From: Xanthomonas bromi
GTDB lineage: Bacteria > Pseudomonadota > Gammaproteobacteria > Xanthomonadales > Xanthomonadaceae
NCBI RefSeq assembly: GCF_900092025.1
Contig: NZ_FLTX01000027.1
Location: forward strand, 104,545-168,544
Direction: 5' to 3'
Length of the DNA: 64,000 nucleotides
A model generated the notes under the pieces. The model made no database searches. It worked only from the letters and a program-made list of their open reading frames with translations, and had not been told where the DNA came from. This document shows, piece by piece, positions 8,788-18,528 of the stretch (positions within the stretch are counted from its first letter, which is position 1; every line of letters begins with the position of its first letter). The translations under genes and the position numbers were made by a program.

Positions 8788-10191
8788 TCAGGCCGCTCCA
8801 ATCTTGATGAGTGCCGCATCGATGCGTTTCAAGGCACCCTCGCGTCCGGCCAGGTACACCGTTTGCGAAATGTCCGGGCTGACCTGCGTCCCGGTGATGG
8901 CCACACGCAGTGGCTGGGCAACCTTGCCCATGCCCAGCTCCAGCGCGGCGGCGGCATCGTGCAACGCGGCAGACACGCTCTCCACGCTCCATTCGTTCAG
9001 CGCAGCGAGCATCTCGCGCGCCTTGCCCAGCGGCACTTCCGCACCCAATTTCAGGTGCTTGATCACCGCTGCTTCGTCGTAGGTTTCCAGCGGCTGGTAC
9101 CAGACCACGGCCTTTTCGGCCATTTCCTTCAGGGTGTGCACGCGCTCGCGCAGTGCCACCACCACATCGGCAGCGGCCGGGCCGGCGGCCAGATCCACGC
9201 CGAGTTTGGCGAGCTGGTATTCCAGCTGCGGGGCGATGCTGGCCGGGTCGTCGGTCTTGAGATAATGCTGGTTGACCCAGCCGAGCTTGGCCATGTCCAG
9301 GCGTGCGGCCTTGGAATTGACGTCCTTGACGTCGAACAGGTCCAGCAATTCCTGCGGCGTGAACAGCTCCTGGTCGCCATGCGACCAGCCCAGACGCGCC
9401 AGATAATTGATCAGCGCGTGCGGCAGGTAGCCGGCATCCCTGTACTGCATGACGTCGGCCGCGCCGGTGCGTTTGGACAGTTTGGCGCCCTGCTCGTCCA
9501 GAATCATCGGCATGTGCGCGAACTTGGGCACCGGTGCGCCGAGCGCCTCATAGATATTGATCTGGCGCGGGGTGTTGTTGATGTGGTCGTCGCCACGGAT
9601 CACCTCGGTGATGCCCATGTCCCAATCGTCCACCACCACCGCAAAGTTGTAGGTGGGGAAGCCGTCCGGGCGGAAGATCACCATGTCGTCGAGCTCGCTG
9701 TTGGCGATCTCGATGCGGCCCTTGATCAGGTCGTCGAACACCACCGTGCCGCCGATGGGATTCTTGAAGCGGATGACGCGGTTGGGATCGTCGCGATACG
9801 GCAGATTCTGCTCGCGGGCAGCGCCGTTGTAGCGCGGCTTTTCCTGCTTGGCCATGGCCGCTTCGCGCATGGCGTCGAGTTCTTCGCGGGTTTCGTAGGC
9901 GTAATAGGCCTTGCCCTGCGCGAGCAACTGCTCGGCAACCTCTTGATAGCGGGCAACGCGCTGGGTCTGGTAGATCGGACCTTCGTCGTAACCCAGGCCA
10001 AGCCATTCCATCGCTTCCAGGATGGCGTCGATGGCCGCCTGGGTGCTGCGCTCGCGGTCGGTGTCTTCGATGCGCAGCACGAACTGCCCGCCGCGGTGAC
10101 GTGCCTCCAGCCAGCAATACAGGGCGGTGCGCGCGCCGCCGATGTGCAGGTAACCGGTGGGGCTGGGGGCAAAACGGGTGCGGCAGGCCAT
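8788..10191 (-). CDS. gltX: glutamate--tRNA ligase
   Basis: 467 residues, the usual length for GluRS. Starts [20 protein letters not shown], with the class I HIGH-type motif HIGG. The KMSKS-type loop reads [10 protein letters not shown]. It charges tRNA-Glu with glutamate in the cytoplasm. The open frame extends further upstream, but the family start is at 10191. Located just upstream of zur on the same strand; essential and intact. Confidence 0.97.
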   Translation of the reverse strand: MACRTRFAPSPTGYLHIGGARTALYCWLEARHRGGQFVLRIEDTDRERSTQAAIDAILEAMEWLGLGYDEGPIYQTQRVARYQEVAEQLLAQGKAYYAYETREELDAMREAAMAKQEKPRYNGAAREQNLPYRDDPNRVIRFKNPIGGTVVFDDLIKGRIEIANSELDDMVIFRPDGFPTYNFAVVVDDWDMGITEVIRGDDHINNTPRQINIYEALGAPVPKFAHMPMILDEQGAKLSKRTGAADVMQYRDAGYLPHALINYLARLGWSHGDQELFTPQELLDLFDVKDVNSKAARLDMAKLGWVNQHYLKTDDPASIAPQLEYQLAKLGVDLAAGPAAADVVVALRERVHTLKEMAEKAVVWYQPLETYDEAAVIKHLKLGAEVPLGKAREMLAALNEWSVESVSAALHDAAAALELGMGKVAQPLRVAITGTQVSPDISQTVYLAGREGALKRIDAALIKIGAA

Positions 10192-10259
10192 GGAGCGCTC
10201 GGCAGAACGGGAGTCCCCTGATTTTACCTTGCGCAGCGTGGCCCTGCCCGGCCGGTGGC

Positions 10260-11351
10260 TCAGCGGTTGCGCAACAGGTCGCCGTACACCACGCAATCGC
10301 CGCCGCTGCGGGCCGTGCCCGGGGCGTCGTACAGCACCAGCCAGGTGGGAATCTGGCCGGCCAGCGGCTTGGGCAGGTTGCAGATGGCCTCGGCGCGGTC
10401 GCTGTCCTTGCCGTGCGGCAGCACCGCCGATTCCAGCAGGTCGTGCTGAAAGCGCACTGGCGCGCGGTTGGTGGCCAGCACGGTGCGCGCATCCGGCCAT
10501 TTGAACAGGCGGATCTCGCCGTTCAGCACCATTGTCGGTCCGGCCAGCAGGTACAGATCGTCGCCGGAATAATGCAGATCGCGAATGCCCAGCCCGCCCA
10601 GTTGCAGGAAGTGTTTACGCAACAGCGTGCCGTCTTCGTCCAGCGGCGCCAGGCGCAGATGGTCGCCATGCGCTTCCACCTGGATTTCCAGCATCGCCGA
10701 CCAACCGCGCAGCACCGGCCCGCGCAGGCCCAGCAGCAAACGATGACCATCGACCACGATGCCTTCGATATCGAAGCCGTTGTCCTTGCCGGGAATCTTC
10801 AGGAAAGGGCCGAAATGCGGGTCGTCGGCCAGCAGATCGGTGAGCTGGTTGTGTTTGGCATCGCCCTTGAGACGCAACGCGCGGCGGCCGTCGGCGGCTT
10901 CGCGTACCAGCTGCGGGGTGCCGTCTTGTGCATGTTCGATCGGCAGGCAGGCCAACAGACGGCGGTTGCCGTCAAGCTTCAACTTGGTCAGGCGTTTGGC
11001 GTTTTCGGCATCGTCGCGGCCAGGCTTGGCGTTCTTGCGCTTGCTGCCGTGCGAGCCGATCACCCAGAGAAATCCGTCCGACAGGCCCAGGCCTTCCAGG
11101 TCCGCCTCCTCGCCGTCTTCGCCCGGCAGATCCAGCAGGTCCGCCAACGGAAAGCTCTGCCCTGCGCCGAAGCGCAACGTCTCGTGCTGGACCGGATCGA
11201 GCTTGCGCAGCCGGTCCACCGCGCAGGCTTCGTCGCCGGCCACCCACAACCAGTCATCGGTGAACGCGGCACCGGACAGATTGCTATGCACCAGCGCACC
11301 GGGCGCGAATTCGAGCCGGACGCTATGCGGAATCAGGGTTTTCTTGGCCAT
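10260..11351 (-). CDS. DUF3616-type conserved protein, probable beta-propeller
   Basis: 363 residues, [20 protein letters not shown]. Recurring short strand/turn units such as [55 protein letters not shown] and [17 protein letters not shown] fit a propeller fold of the DUF3616 type. No signal peptide, so probably cytoplasmic. Function unknown. It lies 20 bases downstream of the nitrilase-fold gene on the same strand and may be co-transcribed with it. Confidence 0.75.
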   Translation of the reverse strand: MAKKTLIPHSVRLEFAPGALVHSNLSGAAFTDDWLWVAGDEACAVDRLRKLDPVQHETLRFGAGQSFPLADLLDLPGEDGEEADLEGLGLSDGFLWVIGSHGSKRKNAKPGRDDAENAKRLTKLKLDGNRRLLACLPIEHAQDGTPQLVREAADGRRALRLKGDAKHNQLTDLLADDPHFGPFLKIPGKDNGFDIEGIVVDGHRLLLGLRGPVLRGWSAMLEIQVEAHGDHLRLAPLDEDGTLLRKHFLQLGGLGIRDLHYSGDDLYLLAGPTMVLNGEIRLFKWPDARTVLATNRAPVRFQHDLLESAVLPHGKDSDRAEAICNLPKPLAGQIPTWLVLYDAPGTARSGGDCVVYGDLLRNR

Positions 11352-11371
11352 GGGAACCTGTGGGTGGTGGA

Positions 11372-12256
11372 TCAACCGAACGCGGTCAGCTTGGCACGCG
11401 CCACACCGGCCGCCAACTGCCCTGGCCAATCGCGGTCGTTGGCCACCTGCGCTTGCGCGCGGCTGGCCTCGAACGCAGCGAAGTCCAACTCCGCCAGTGC
11501 CCACACCGTCTCGCCCCGGGTCTGCGCCAGCACGCCATCGGCGGGAAAGCCGACATCCATCGGTGCAAACACCGCGGCCTCGCCGGTGTTGATGTCCAAC
11601 GCAGGGCTCCAGGGCGCTTCGCCCGCGGTCACCGATTGCGCGACAAACACGCGGTTTTCCAGCGCGCGCGCCAGGCAGCCGATGCGCACGCGCATGGCAC
11701 CGGCCGCGGTGTCGGTGCAGCTGGGCACGATCAACAACCGCGCACCGGCCTCGTATTGCGCACGTACCGGCAGCGGGAACTCGCTGTCGTAGCAGATTGC
11801 GATTGCCGCGCGGATGCCGTCCAGTTCGAACACCTTCAATGCATCGCCGGGCTCGATCAGCCCGGTGGCTTTTTCGAAGCCGGTGAGCTGCAACTTGTCT
11901 TGCCAGCCATGCAGGCCCTCCGGGGTGAACCAGTCGCTGCGATTGCGGTAGCGGCCATGGCCCAGATCCAGCAAAAAGCTGCCGGCGATCAGATGCAGCC
12001 GATGTTCCCGCGCCAACCCGGCAAATAGCTCCAGCCACGGCGTGCGCAGTGCCTGGATAGCGGCCAGCGATTCGGGCAAGCCGGCCGAAATAAGCGTGCC
12101 GAAGGTTGCGCCCAGCTCCAGCGACAGATATTCGGGCAGCACCACCACCCGCGCACCGGCAGCGGCGGCCTCGCCGACCAGGGCCGACTGACGCGCGGCA
12201 AACGCGGCGAAATCGGCGGGTTTGCCGATCGGGTATTTGGCGACGGCGATTTTCAT
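11372..12256 (-). CDS. carbon-nitrogen hydrolase (nitrilase superfamily)
   Basis: 294 residues. The Glu-Lys-Cys catalytic triad of the superfamily is visible: Glu in VVVLPEYLSLELG, Lys in WQDKLQLTGFE and Cys in AICYDSEFPLPV, followed by GARLLIVPSCTD. It should hydrolyse an amide or nitrile via a cysteine thioester in the cytoplasm; substrate unknown. Same strand and close spacing with the DUF3616 gene. Confidence 0.92.
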   Translation of the reverse strand: MKIAVAKYPIGKPADFAAFAARQSALVGEAAAAGARVVVLPEYLSLELGATFGTLISAGLPESLAAIQALRTPWLELFAGLAREHRLHLIAGSFLLDLGHGRYRNRSDWFTPEGLHGWQDKLQLTGFEKATGLIEPGDALKVFELDGIRAAIAICYDSEFPLPVRAQYEAGARLLIVPSCTDTAAGAMRVRIGCLARALENRVFVAQSVTAGEAPWSPALDINTGEAAVFAPMDVGFPADGVLAQTRGETVWALAELDFAAFEASRAQAQVANDRDWPGQLAAGVARAKLTAFG

Positions 12257-12382
12257 CTGGCGGCCTTTGGGTTGTTGGATCGAAGTGGCGCTGCAATCAG
12301 AGCAGCCAGCGAAAGTAGCGTGCTGCTGCCTTGCGGACTGCCCGAGATGTTTTGTCAGCCGCGGTCGGGCGGCCGCTGCCGC

Positions 12383-12985
12383 TCACTGCGGTAACGCACG
12401 TGTCCACGCACTCAAGCTGTGGTCGATCTCACCGTGTTGCAACTCGGCCCACTCCAGGTGCACGCGCATGCCCGGCTGCGGGGCGTAGCCACGTTTGCGC
12501 CAGAACACCTCATTGCCGCGGTAGTCCGCTGGCTGGCGTGGGTCGTCGGGGGCACGTTCCACCGAACAAAACGCCGTCAATGCAAAGCGGCCCAACGTGC
12601 GTGCATGCGCTTCGCGCCGGTCGAAAAATGCATGACCGATGCCCTGCCCACGATACGCCGGCAGCAACACCGATTCGCCGAAATAAAACACGCTGGCCGG
12701 GTCGATGCCGGCGGCACGGAACGGTGCGTGGAAAGCAGCGCTGTCGTCGAGCAACGGCAACCCGGTGGATGCGCCGATCACCGCATCGCCATCGCGTGCC
12801 AGCACGAAGACGCTCTCTGGCGATGCCGCATAAGCGGCCAGATACTCGCGTTCGTAAGCGGCATCGCCTTCGTACAGATACGGCCAGGCCCGGAACACCG
12901 CGATGCGCAGCTGCGCCACCGCATCCAGATGCGGTAGCACCTGCGTGCCGCGCACCGTTTCCACAATCAAGGAGGAGCCAGTCAT
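12383..12985 (-). CDS. GNAT-family N-acetyltransferase
   Basis: 200 residues from ATG 12985 (MTGSSLIVETVRGTQVLPHL). The acetyl-CoA pyrophosphate loop is FGESVLLPAYRGQGIGHAFF, followed by GYAPQPGMRVHLEW near the end. The ATG has no strong SD; an ATG three codons upstream is possible. Substrate unknown. It follows the frameshifted small gene at 13029-13450 on the same strand. Confidence 0.88.
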   Translation of the reverse strand: MTGSSLIVETVRGTQVLPHLDAVAQLRIAVFRAWPYLYEGDAAYEREYLAAYAASPESVFVLARDGDAVIGASTGLPLLDDSAAFHAPFRAAGIDPASVFYFGESVLLPAYRGQGIGHAFFDRREAHARTLGRFALTAFCSVERAPDDPRQPADYRGNEVFWRKRGYAPQPGMRVHLEWAELQHGEIDHSLSAWTRALPQ

Positions 12986-13028
12986 GCCGGCCATGGTAAG
13001 CCAGCAAGGTGCGACTGCACTGCCAGAC

Positions 13029-13450
13029 TCAACGCAGCCAACGACCATGGTTCGCCATGCTGGCCTCGGGCTGTTGCCACAACAACCACACCGCTGTTTC
13101 TTCGGTCGCCAGCAATACCCCGAGCAGCCCATCAATGCTGCGTGCCCAGTCGCTGCCATCGCGCAGCCGTTGCCACGGTCCGTCGCTGCGCGTCCGTGCG
13201 TCGCCGGTGGGAGTGTATTGCTGCGGCGATGACTGCAAAAACGCGACCCGCCAATGCGCAACCGCTGCGCGGTGCCTGCGTGCATCTGCAGGCCCACCAC
13301 GCCGCGGCGCCCGTCGCGATTCAGCGGCAAGGCCGATAGCGCCGAGCATCCCCAGGGTTGCGGCCGCGCTACGGGCAGCAGCGCCACCGTGTCGATACCG
13401 GCGGGCCGCAAACGCTGCGCCCACCGATGCAACTGCGCATGCGCCCTCAT
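13029..13450 (-). pseudogene. hypothetical gene downstream of creD, split by one frameshift
   Basis: ATG at 13450 starts 7 bases after the creD stop. The first frame reads MRAHAQLHRWAQRLRPAGID, ... GVVGLQMHAGTAQRL. Near 13265-13275 the sensible sequence moves to the next frame: AHWRVAFLQSSPQQYTPTGD ... LLATEETAVWLLWQQPEASM, ending at 13029. Loss of a single base in a TTG-GCG-CAT context would explain it. The combined product would be about 140 residues, soluble, of no family I recognise. The two half-frames are both non-shadow-like in composition and tightly spaced with creD, which is why I treat this as one broken gene rather than noise. A sequencing error is possible. Confidence 0.5.
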
Positions 13451-13457
13451 GCCGGCC

Positions 13458-14762
13458 TCAGCGCAGACTGTTGCCAAGCTCGTACCACTCGAGCTTGCGG
13501 GTCACCCACATGATGCTGGCCAGGATGCCGAACAGCATCAACGCCCCCATCAGCAGCGCGTTGTCTTCGGAGATCAGCAGGCTGTAGAGCACGGCGTACA
13601 ACGCGGTGAGCAGCACCGAAAAACCCGCCGCACGCACCCAGCTGCGCAACACGCCCTGCAGCCCGATACACGCTGCCGCCGAGACCAGATACGCCTGCCA
13701 GAACGCGATGCGCTCGGAAAGGCTGAGCAGCAGCAGGAAGAAGATCGCCAGCGCCAGCCCCACCAACAGGGACTGCAATGGATGGATCGGCAGACGCTTG
13801 ATCAACTCGAACAGCACGAACGCCACAAACGTCAGCACCACGAACAGGATGCCGTCCTTGCTGGCCGGGTCGGCCTGGGTATCCACGTCCACCGGGTCGA
13901 CCAGGCGCACTTCCAGCGTATCCAGCGACGCTTGGCTGGACTGCAACTGCGTCTGCGCACTGGTAGCAGGCGACGACAGCGACCAACTCGCATCGAAGCC
14001 CCTCGGCCCGATGCTCGGCGCCTTCGGCAGGAAGCGGCCACCGAAGGACGGGTGCTGCCAGGTAGAGCGCAGCGCAATCTCGTTGTTGTCGGCAATCGGT
14101 GCGATGGCCAGCCGGCGCGTCCCGTCCAGCACGAACTGCATGTTCACCACAGTGCCGTCCTGCAGCCGGCCAGCGACCGGGTCGGCCAGCGGACGCAGTG
14201 GGGCATGGATGCCCGTCGAGCGATCGGCCAACGCGCCTGCACCGCTCTGCAATGCCAGTGTGCGGTCATCCACCTGCAGGCGCGGCGCGCCCACCAGCCC
14301 GCGCACGTCGGAGATGCCGATCGCCAAGTGCGGCTGGCCATACACCCGGGTTGGCGCCGCCGCGTAATCGAGTGGATCGTATTCGGCATGCAGTGTGGCT
14401 TTCCAGGAGTACACATGTACCCGGTACATGCCCACCTCTCTTACCGAGGGCACCAGCTCGCCGCTGAGTTTCAGGCTGCGCGGTGTTTGCAGCAGCGCAC
14501 CTTCGCGCTTGCGCCACACCTTGCGCTGGTTGCCCTGCTCGTCCGGCTCGGTGACCTGCACTTCTTCGGTATACGGCAGCACCCGCACCGGCGCGATGAA
14601 CTGCTGCTCGCCGGCCTTGCTCTGCGCCACCCGCTTCACCGCCTCGTCGCGGTAGCGCGCGCGGTCCTGCACCGCGCCACGGATCAACAGCAGTGGAATC
14701 AGCAACAGCAGGATCAGCCCGCCGATGGTGGCGAACCGCAATAACAGTGTCAGGGATTTCAT
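13458..14762 (-). CDS. creD: inner-membrane protein CreD
   Basis: 434 residues. N-terminal membrane helix (FATIGGLILLLLIPLLLIRG), a large periplasmic domain (with QQFIAPVRVLPYTE, LKLSGELVPSVREVGMYRVH), then a cluster of about five helices at the C terminus (FVAFVLFELIKRLPIHPLQS, LVGLALAIFFLLLLSLSE and following). This is the CreD architecture. CreD is the classic output of the CreBC two-component system and is linked to envelope and beta-lactam stress. Here it is separated from creBC by the papain-family protease gene. A cre-tag-like repeat lies 60-86 bases upstream of the start. Confidence 0.93.
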   Translation of the reverse strand: MKSLTLLLRFATIGGLILLLLIPLLLIRGAVQDRARYRDEAVKRVAQSKAGEQQFIAPVRVLPYTEEVQVTEPDEQGNQRKVWRKREGALLQTPRSLKLSGELVPSVREVGMYRVHVYSWKATLHAEYDPLDYAAAPTRVYGQPHLAIGISDVRGLVGAPRLQVDDRTLALQSGAGALADRSTGIHAPLRPLADPVAGRLQDGTVVNMQFVLDGTRRLAIAPIADNNEIALRSTWQHPSFGGRFLPKAPSIGPRGFDASWSLSSPATSAQTQLQSSQASLDTLEVRLVDPVDVDTQADPASKDGILFVVLTFVAFVLFELIKRLPIHPLQSLLVGLALAIFFLLLLSLSERIAFWQAYLVSAAACIGLQGVLRSWVRAAGFSVLLTALYAVLYSLLISEDNALLMGALMLFGILASIMWVTRKLEWYELGNSLR

Positions 14763-15205
14763 CGGCCATCCTCAGCTTGGGAGGTCGCCAGGGTGCGATG
14801 CGCCGGCATGGGGGGTTTGAGGCGAATTTGAAGCGAATGTGAAGTGAACGACCCGGATGCTCGCCGGCCAGCACCATGACGCGATGAAGACATGCGCCTT
14901 TCAGATTCCGAAAGTGCGAGCCACGCCCATAACAAACTTCCTTTTCATCGACAACGCTTCGCGTTGCCCGCACAGAGATCGACGCCACGCGCAACGATGC
15001 ACGGGCAGTTGCGCACTCCTGAAGCGTCGCGTTGTTTGGGTGATTGTTTTTCGTTGGTTGGGGCTTTCCATTTCCACTGTTCGTCGATGACTTTTTTAAG
15101 TCGCGTGCACTGCAGCCGCTTGGTTGCGGCTGCATGCCTGCTCGGCGATTGCTTCAGAGCTGCGCACAACTGCATCCCCCTTTTTTTGCCCGGAGTCTGC
15201 TTTAC
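14763..15205. other. divergent intergenic region between creD and papain-family protease
   Basis: 443 bases with no gene. It contains the cre-tag-like repeat (14822-14848) for creD, and near the protease an 8-bp inverted repeat GCAGCCGC/GCGGCTGC (15112-15119 and 15126-15133, six-base loop). A T-rich run (TTTTTTT at about 15180) and CGGAG precede the protease ATG. Confidence 0.5.
14822..14848 (-). promoter_or_regulatory. cre/blr-tag-like triple half-site upstream of creD (candidate CreB site)
   Basis: Read on the creD strand, the sequence is TTCAC-TTCACA-TTCGC-TTCAAA-TTCGC: three five-base half-sites, each separated by six bases (11-bp period). The known CreB/BlrA operator is TTCAC-N6-TTCAC, so the first pair differs by one base and the other two half-sites are one-base variants. 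It sits 60-86 bases before the creD start codon, where an activator site would be expected. Spacing and position are seen directly; CreB binding is inference. Confidence 0.65.
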
Positions 15206-16024
15206 ATGACCACGCAACGCTCGCTTGCCCTTTGCCTGCTCGCCACCCTGAGCCTGACCGCCACCGCCACCGCCGCGCAGGCGGCAGTGCACGGGATGGG
15301 CCTGAAACCTTCGTCACTGATGCAGCCGGTGACTCCATTGTTCGGCACTGCAAGCGTCAGCAAATCGTTACCCGCCAGTGTCGACTTGACTGCGTGGGCG
15401 GTCACGCCGGGCGACCAGGGGCAGGTTGGGTCATGCGCATCCTGGGCGACTGGCTATACCCTGACCGGTTGGTATGCCAACGCCAACAAACAGGCGCAGA
15501 CCCGCTTTGCCCCGATGTATCTCTATAGCCAGGTCAACGGCGGCGCCGATGGAGGTTCCACCTTGGAAGCCCCGTTGGAAGTGGCGCTGGCGCAGGGCAT
15601 CGACACCGAGCAGCATTATTCTTGGGGCAACTACGACTGGAAGAGCCAACCCACCGCCGCCGACCGTGCCAATGCGGCCAAGAACCCGACGCCGTATCGC
15701 AAATACACCGTGTTGTATTCGGGCAATGGTAACGGTGGACGCGCCTTGATCGAGCAGATCAAACTCGCCCTTGCCTCTTCCACACCGGTGGCGATCGGCT
15801 TCTATGTGCGCGAAGGGTTTGAAGAACTGACACCCAAGAATCAGGTCGACTACGACATCAAGACGCCGATCCTGGGTGGACATGGGGTCGTCGCGCTGGG
15901 CTACGACAGCGAAGGACTGATCGTGGAAAACAGCTGGGGCACCGAATGGGGCAACAAGGGCTTTGGCAAGCTGTCCTGGTCGGTCGTCGCCAAGGACGTC
16001 ATCGCCGCCGACGTTGTCCACTAA
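15206..16024 (+). CDS. secreted papain-like (C1 family) cysteine protease
   Basis: 272 residues, MTTQRSLALCLLATLSLTAT with signal cleavage likely after AAQA (about residue 26). Catalytic Cys in QGQVGSCASWATGYTL, His in PILGGHGVVALGYDSE and Asn in IVENSWGTEWGNKGFG, in the C1A order with the oxyanion Gln upstream of Cys (GDQGQVGSC). The prodomain is short or absent, as in bacterial C1 enzymes. Likely exported, possibly through type II secretion, acting on external proteins. It is inserted on the opposite strand between creD and creBC. The start at 15206 gives the signal peptide; the longer frame from 15044 does not. Confidence 0.92.
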   Translation: MTTQRSLALCLLATLSLTATATAAQAAVHGMGLKPSSLMQPVTPLFGTASVSKSLPASVDLTAWAVTPGDQGQVGSCASWATGYTLTGWYANANKQAQTRFAPMYLYSQVNGGADGGSTLEAPLEVALAQGIDTEQHYSWGNYDWKSQPTAADRANAAKNPTPYRKYTVLYSGNGNGGRALIEQIKLALASSTPVAIGFYVREGFEELTPKNQVDYDIKTPILGGHGVVALGYDSEGLIVENSWGTEWGNKGFGKLSWSVVAKDVIAADVVH

Positions 16025-16061
16025 CTTGCAGCGACCACACGCTGTGCGGCGGACTTGAAGC

Positions 16062-16095
16062 GGCTGCGGCATGCGCTCTGGCGCATGCCGCAGCC
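16062..16095. terminator. hairpin between convergent protease and creC
   Basis: Perfect 14-bp inverted repeat GGCTGCGGCATGCG ... CGCATGCCGCAGCC with a six-base loop CTCTGG, 37 bases after the protease stop and 60 bases from the creC stop. No T-run follows, so efficiency is uncertain, but the location between converging genes suits a bidirectional terminator. Confidence 0.6.
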
Positions 16096-16154
16096 TCAGA
16101 CCCGATGCCGCCCCCCCTCGGTGACCAACCGCTACAAACCCTCTGCCTGACCAC

Positions 16155-17605
16155 TCAGCCGGCTGGCAGGCGCAACACCGCAATCGCACCGACACCGTTG
16201 CGATTGCCCAACCTCACGTCTCCGCCATGCAGGCGCGCAACCTCACGCACGAACGGCAAGCCAAGACCGGAGCTGCGCTGACCGGTCTGCGGGCGTGCCA
16301 GCGAATAGAACCGCTCGAAGACGCGCTCGATCGCGTAATCCGGCACGACACTGCCGCGGTCTTCGACCGCCAATTCCCAATGTCCATGGCGCAACTGCGC
16401 ATATAGCCGCACATGGCTGCGCTGCGGCGAGAACGCGATGGCGTTTTCCAGCAGGTTGATCAATGCCTGACGCAGCAAGAAGCCATCGCTGAGCACCTGG
16501 TGATCGCCTGGCATTGCAGCGCCTGTATCGACCTCCACCAAAAACGCCCGCCGCCGCCGCGTGCAACGACACCGCTTCCACGGCAGCCTGCAGCAGTCCG
16601 GCCACACCAATGCGCTCGCGCGTCGGCAACCAGCCGTGCTGCTCCACCTCGGCCAGCGCCAGCAGCTTGTCGATGGTTTCGGTCAGCCGTTGCTCCTGCG
16701 CGCGGATACTGGCAACGAAATGCTGGCGATCGGCTTCGGGCAGTGGTTCGGTCAACAGCTCGGATGCACCGCGAATCGCCACCAGCGGACTTTCCATCTC
16801 GTGCATCAGCGACTGCACGTACTGCTCCACGCAAGCCTTGCCTTCCAGCTTGCGGCGCATACGTTCCAGCGCCTGGCCCAGGTCGCCGATTTCATCGCTA
16901 CGCGGTTTGGGCGGCGCTACCGGGAAGCCGGCGCTCACCGCCTGCGCATAGCGATTGAGCCGCCCGATGCCGCGCATCAACCACCACGTCATCAAAATGC
17001 CGATCAATGCGGAAATGCCGATCAACCAGGCACCGCGCTGCAGGATATTGCGCTGGCTGGCTTGGATGAAGGGATCGATGCTGCGGTTGGGCTGGGCCAC
17101 GGTGAGGACGCCGATCAACTTGCCGGGTTGGTCGGGCGCATAGATCGGTGCGGCCACATGCATGACGGTTGCGCTGGGGTCGCCATCGAGTTCCGGACTG
17201 GAACGCGCGCCGTACTCGCCGCGCAAGGTGCGGTAGACATCGTTCCAGCGCGAGTTGTCGCGGCCTACGTCGCGGCCCAGCGAATCGAACGCCACCACCC
17301 CGCGCGCATCGGTCACGGTGACGCGCTAGTCCACATTAGTTCTTGCGAAAACGCCACACCCGCGCCTTGGGATCGCGCTGCTGCGCACTGGCCACGTTGC
17401 GCGCGAAGCTGCCATCGGCAAGCGTGCCGGCGACCAGTTCGCTGCTGGCGATTTCCGCCAACACATTGGCCGCATCCACCAGCGTGGATTCCATCGCCTG
17501 CCGCACCCCTGGCTTGACCTCGTTGACGAATACGCGCATCACGAAGAACGCGGCCAGGCCCAAGATCAGGAAGAAGCCCAGAAACAGCTTGAGACCGAGC
17601 CGCAT
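16155..17605 (-). pseudogene. creC: sensor histidine kinase CreC, disrupted by three lesions
   Basis: N terminus MRLGLKLFLGFFLILGLAAF, then VFVNEVKPGVRQAMESTLVD as in CreC. The periplasmic part resumes at VTDARGVVAFDSLGRD, with SRWNDVYRTLRGEYGARS, a second TM (GAWLIGISALIGILMTWWLM) and HAMP. The H-box is VQSLMHEMESPLVAIRGASE, the N-box LINLLENAIAFSPQ and G2 SSGLGLPFVREVARL. Lesions: a frame change after WRFRKN (about 17335-17340), an in-frame TAG at 17326-17328 just before RVTVTDARG, and a frame change in a GGC-rich run near 16550-16560 before the ATPase domain. Each alone would remove kinase activity. creB upstream on the same strand is intact. It is unlikely that all three are sequencing errors. 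Confidence 0.9.
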
Positions 17606-17653
17606 GTCAGCGCGCGGCCTCGCCAGGATCACTGCATCCTTGCAAGCGCATAC

Positions 17654-18346
17654 CTAGACCTCCAGCGCGTAGCCAAGGCCACGGTAGGTGCGGATCGGGT
17701 CGGCCGGCACGCCGGCCAGACGCAGCTTGCTGCGTAGCGTCTTGATGTGGGTGTCGACGGTGCGGTCGGCACTGTCGGCGCTGGCATCCCAACCGCGGTC
17801 CATCAGCTGCGCGCGACTCAGGATCGCACCGGGGCGCTGCAGCAACGCCGCCAGCAATGCGTATTCGTAACGGGTCAACGGCAACAAGGCATCGCCGTAG
17901 CGGATGCGGCTGCCGTCGTGGTGGATCGCGAACGCCCCATGCGGTTGCCAGCCCGATTCGGCCGCCGCGCCCGCGTTGCGTCGGCGCAACCGTGCGCGCA
18001 CGCGCGCCACCAGTTCGCGTGGCGAGAACGGCTTGGCCATGTAGTCGTCGGCGCCCAGCTCCAGCCCGAGCACGCGGTCGATCTCGTCGTTGCGCGCGGT
18101 CAGGAAGATCACCGGCACCTCGCTGAAACTGCGCAACATGCGGCACACCTCGAAGCCATTGATGTCCGGCAGGCCGACATCCAGCACCACCACATCGGCC
18201 GGATCGGCGCGCAGCCGCGCCAGCGCATCGCGCCCCGGCAGACAGTGCTCAGGCGCATAGCCCTCGCTGCGCAGCGCGTAGAGCACGGCATCGGCAATGG
18301 CGGCTTCGTCTTCGACGACGAGCACGCAGGCGGGAGACTCGGACAT
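17654..18346 (-). CDS. creB: response regulator CreB (OmpR/PhoB class)
   Basis: 230 residues from ATG 18346; an in-frame ATG at 18358 is an alternative and neither has a clear SD. Receiver domain: VLVVEDEAAIADAVLYALRS, phospho-acceptor Asp in VVVLDVGLPDINGFEVCR, conserved Thr in VIFLTARNDE and Lys in DDYMAKPFSPRELVARVRAR. Winged-helix output: LTRYEYALLAALLQRPG, DRTVDTHIKTLRSKLR and TYRGLGYALEV. The VGLPDINGFE and DRTVDTHIKTLR wording matches CreB. It should bind cre-tags. Its kinase creC, 48 bases downstream, is broken, so any activity must depend on another phospho-donor. Confidence 0.93.
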   Translation of the reverse strand: MSESPACVLVVEDEAAIADAVLYALRSEGYAPEHCLPGRDALARLRADPADVVVLDVGLPDINGFEVCRMLRSFSEVPVIFLTARNDEIDRVLGLELGADDYMAKPFSPRELVARVRARLRRRNAGAAAESGWQPHGAFAIHHDGSRIRYGDALLPLTRYEYALLAALLQRPGAILSRAQLMDRGWDASADSADRTVDTHIKTLRSKLRLAGVPADPIRTYRGLGYALEV

Positions 18347-18528
18347 GCCGCGCAGCATGGTGGGATGCGGGCCGCCCTACAGACCGAGGGGGGCCGCGCC
18401 GGGCGGGGGCCGCGACAGCACGCTGCGTGCGGTATCGCGCAACATTCCGATACCGCCACGGCGCACCTGCGCCGGCCTGCCGTGCAATGGGCCGCAACAA
18501 ACCTGGCCGCAGCCTCTACACTGCCGCG

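Noticed and set aside
8737..10221. 494-codon plus-strand open frame
   Set aside because: It is the antisense shadow of gltX; composition is His/Gln/Ala-rich and no motif is present.
14822..14837. Two TTCGC boxes upstream of creD as a plant-inducible promoter (PIP) box
   Set aside because: PIP boxes need about 15 bases between TTCGB half-sites; here the spacing is six, which fits the cre-tag pattern instead.
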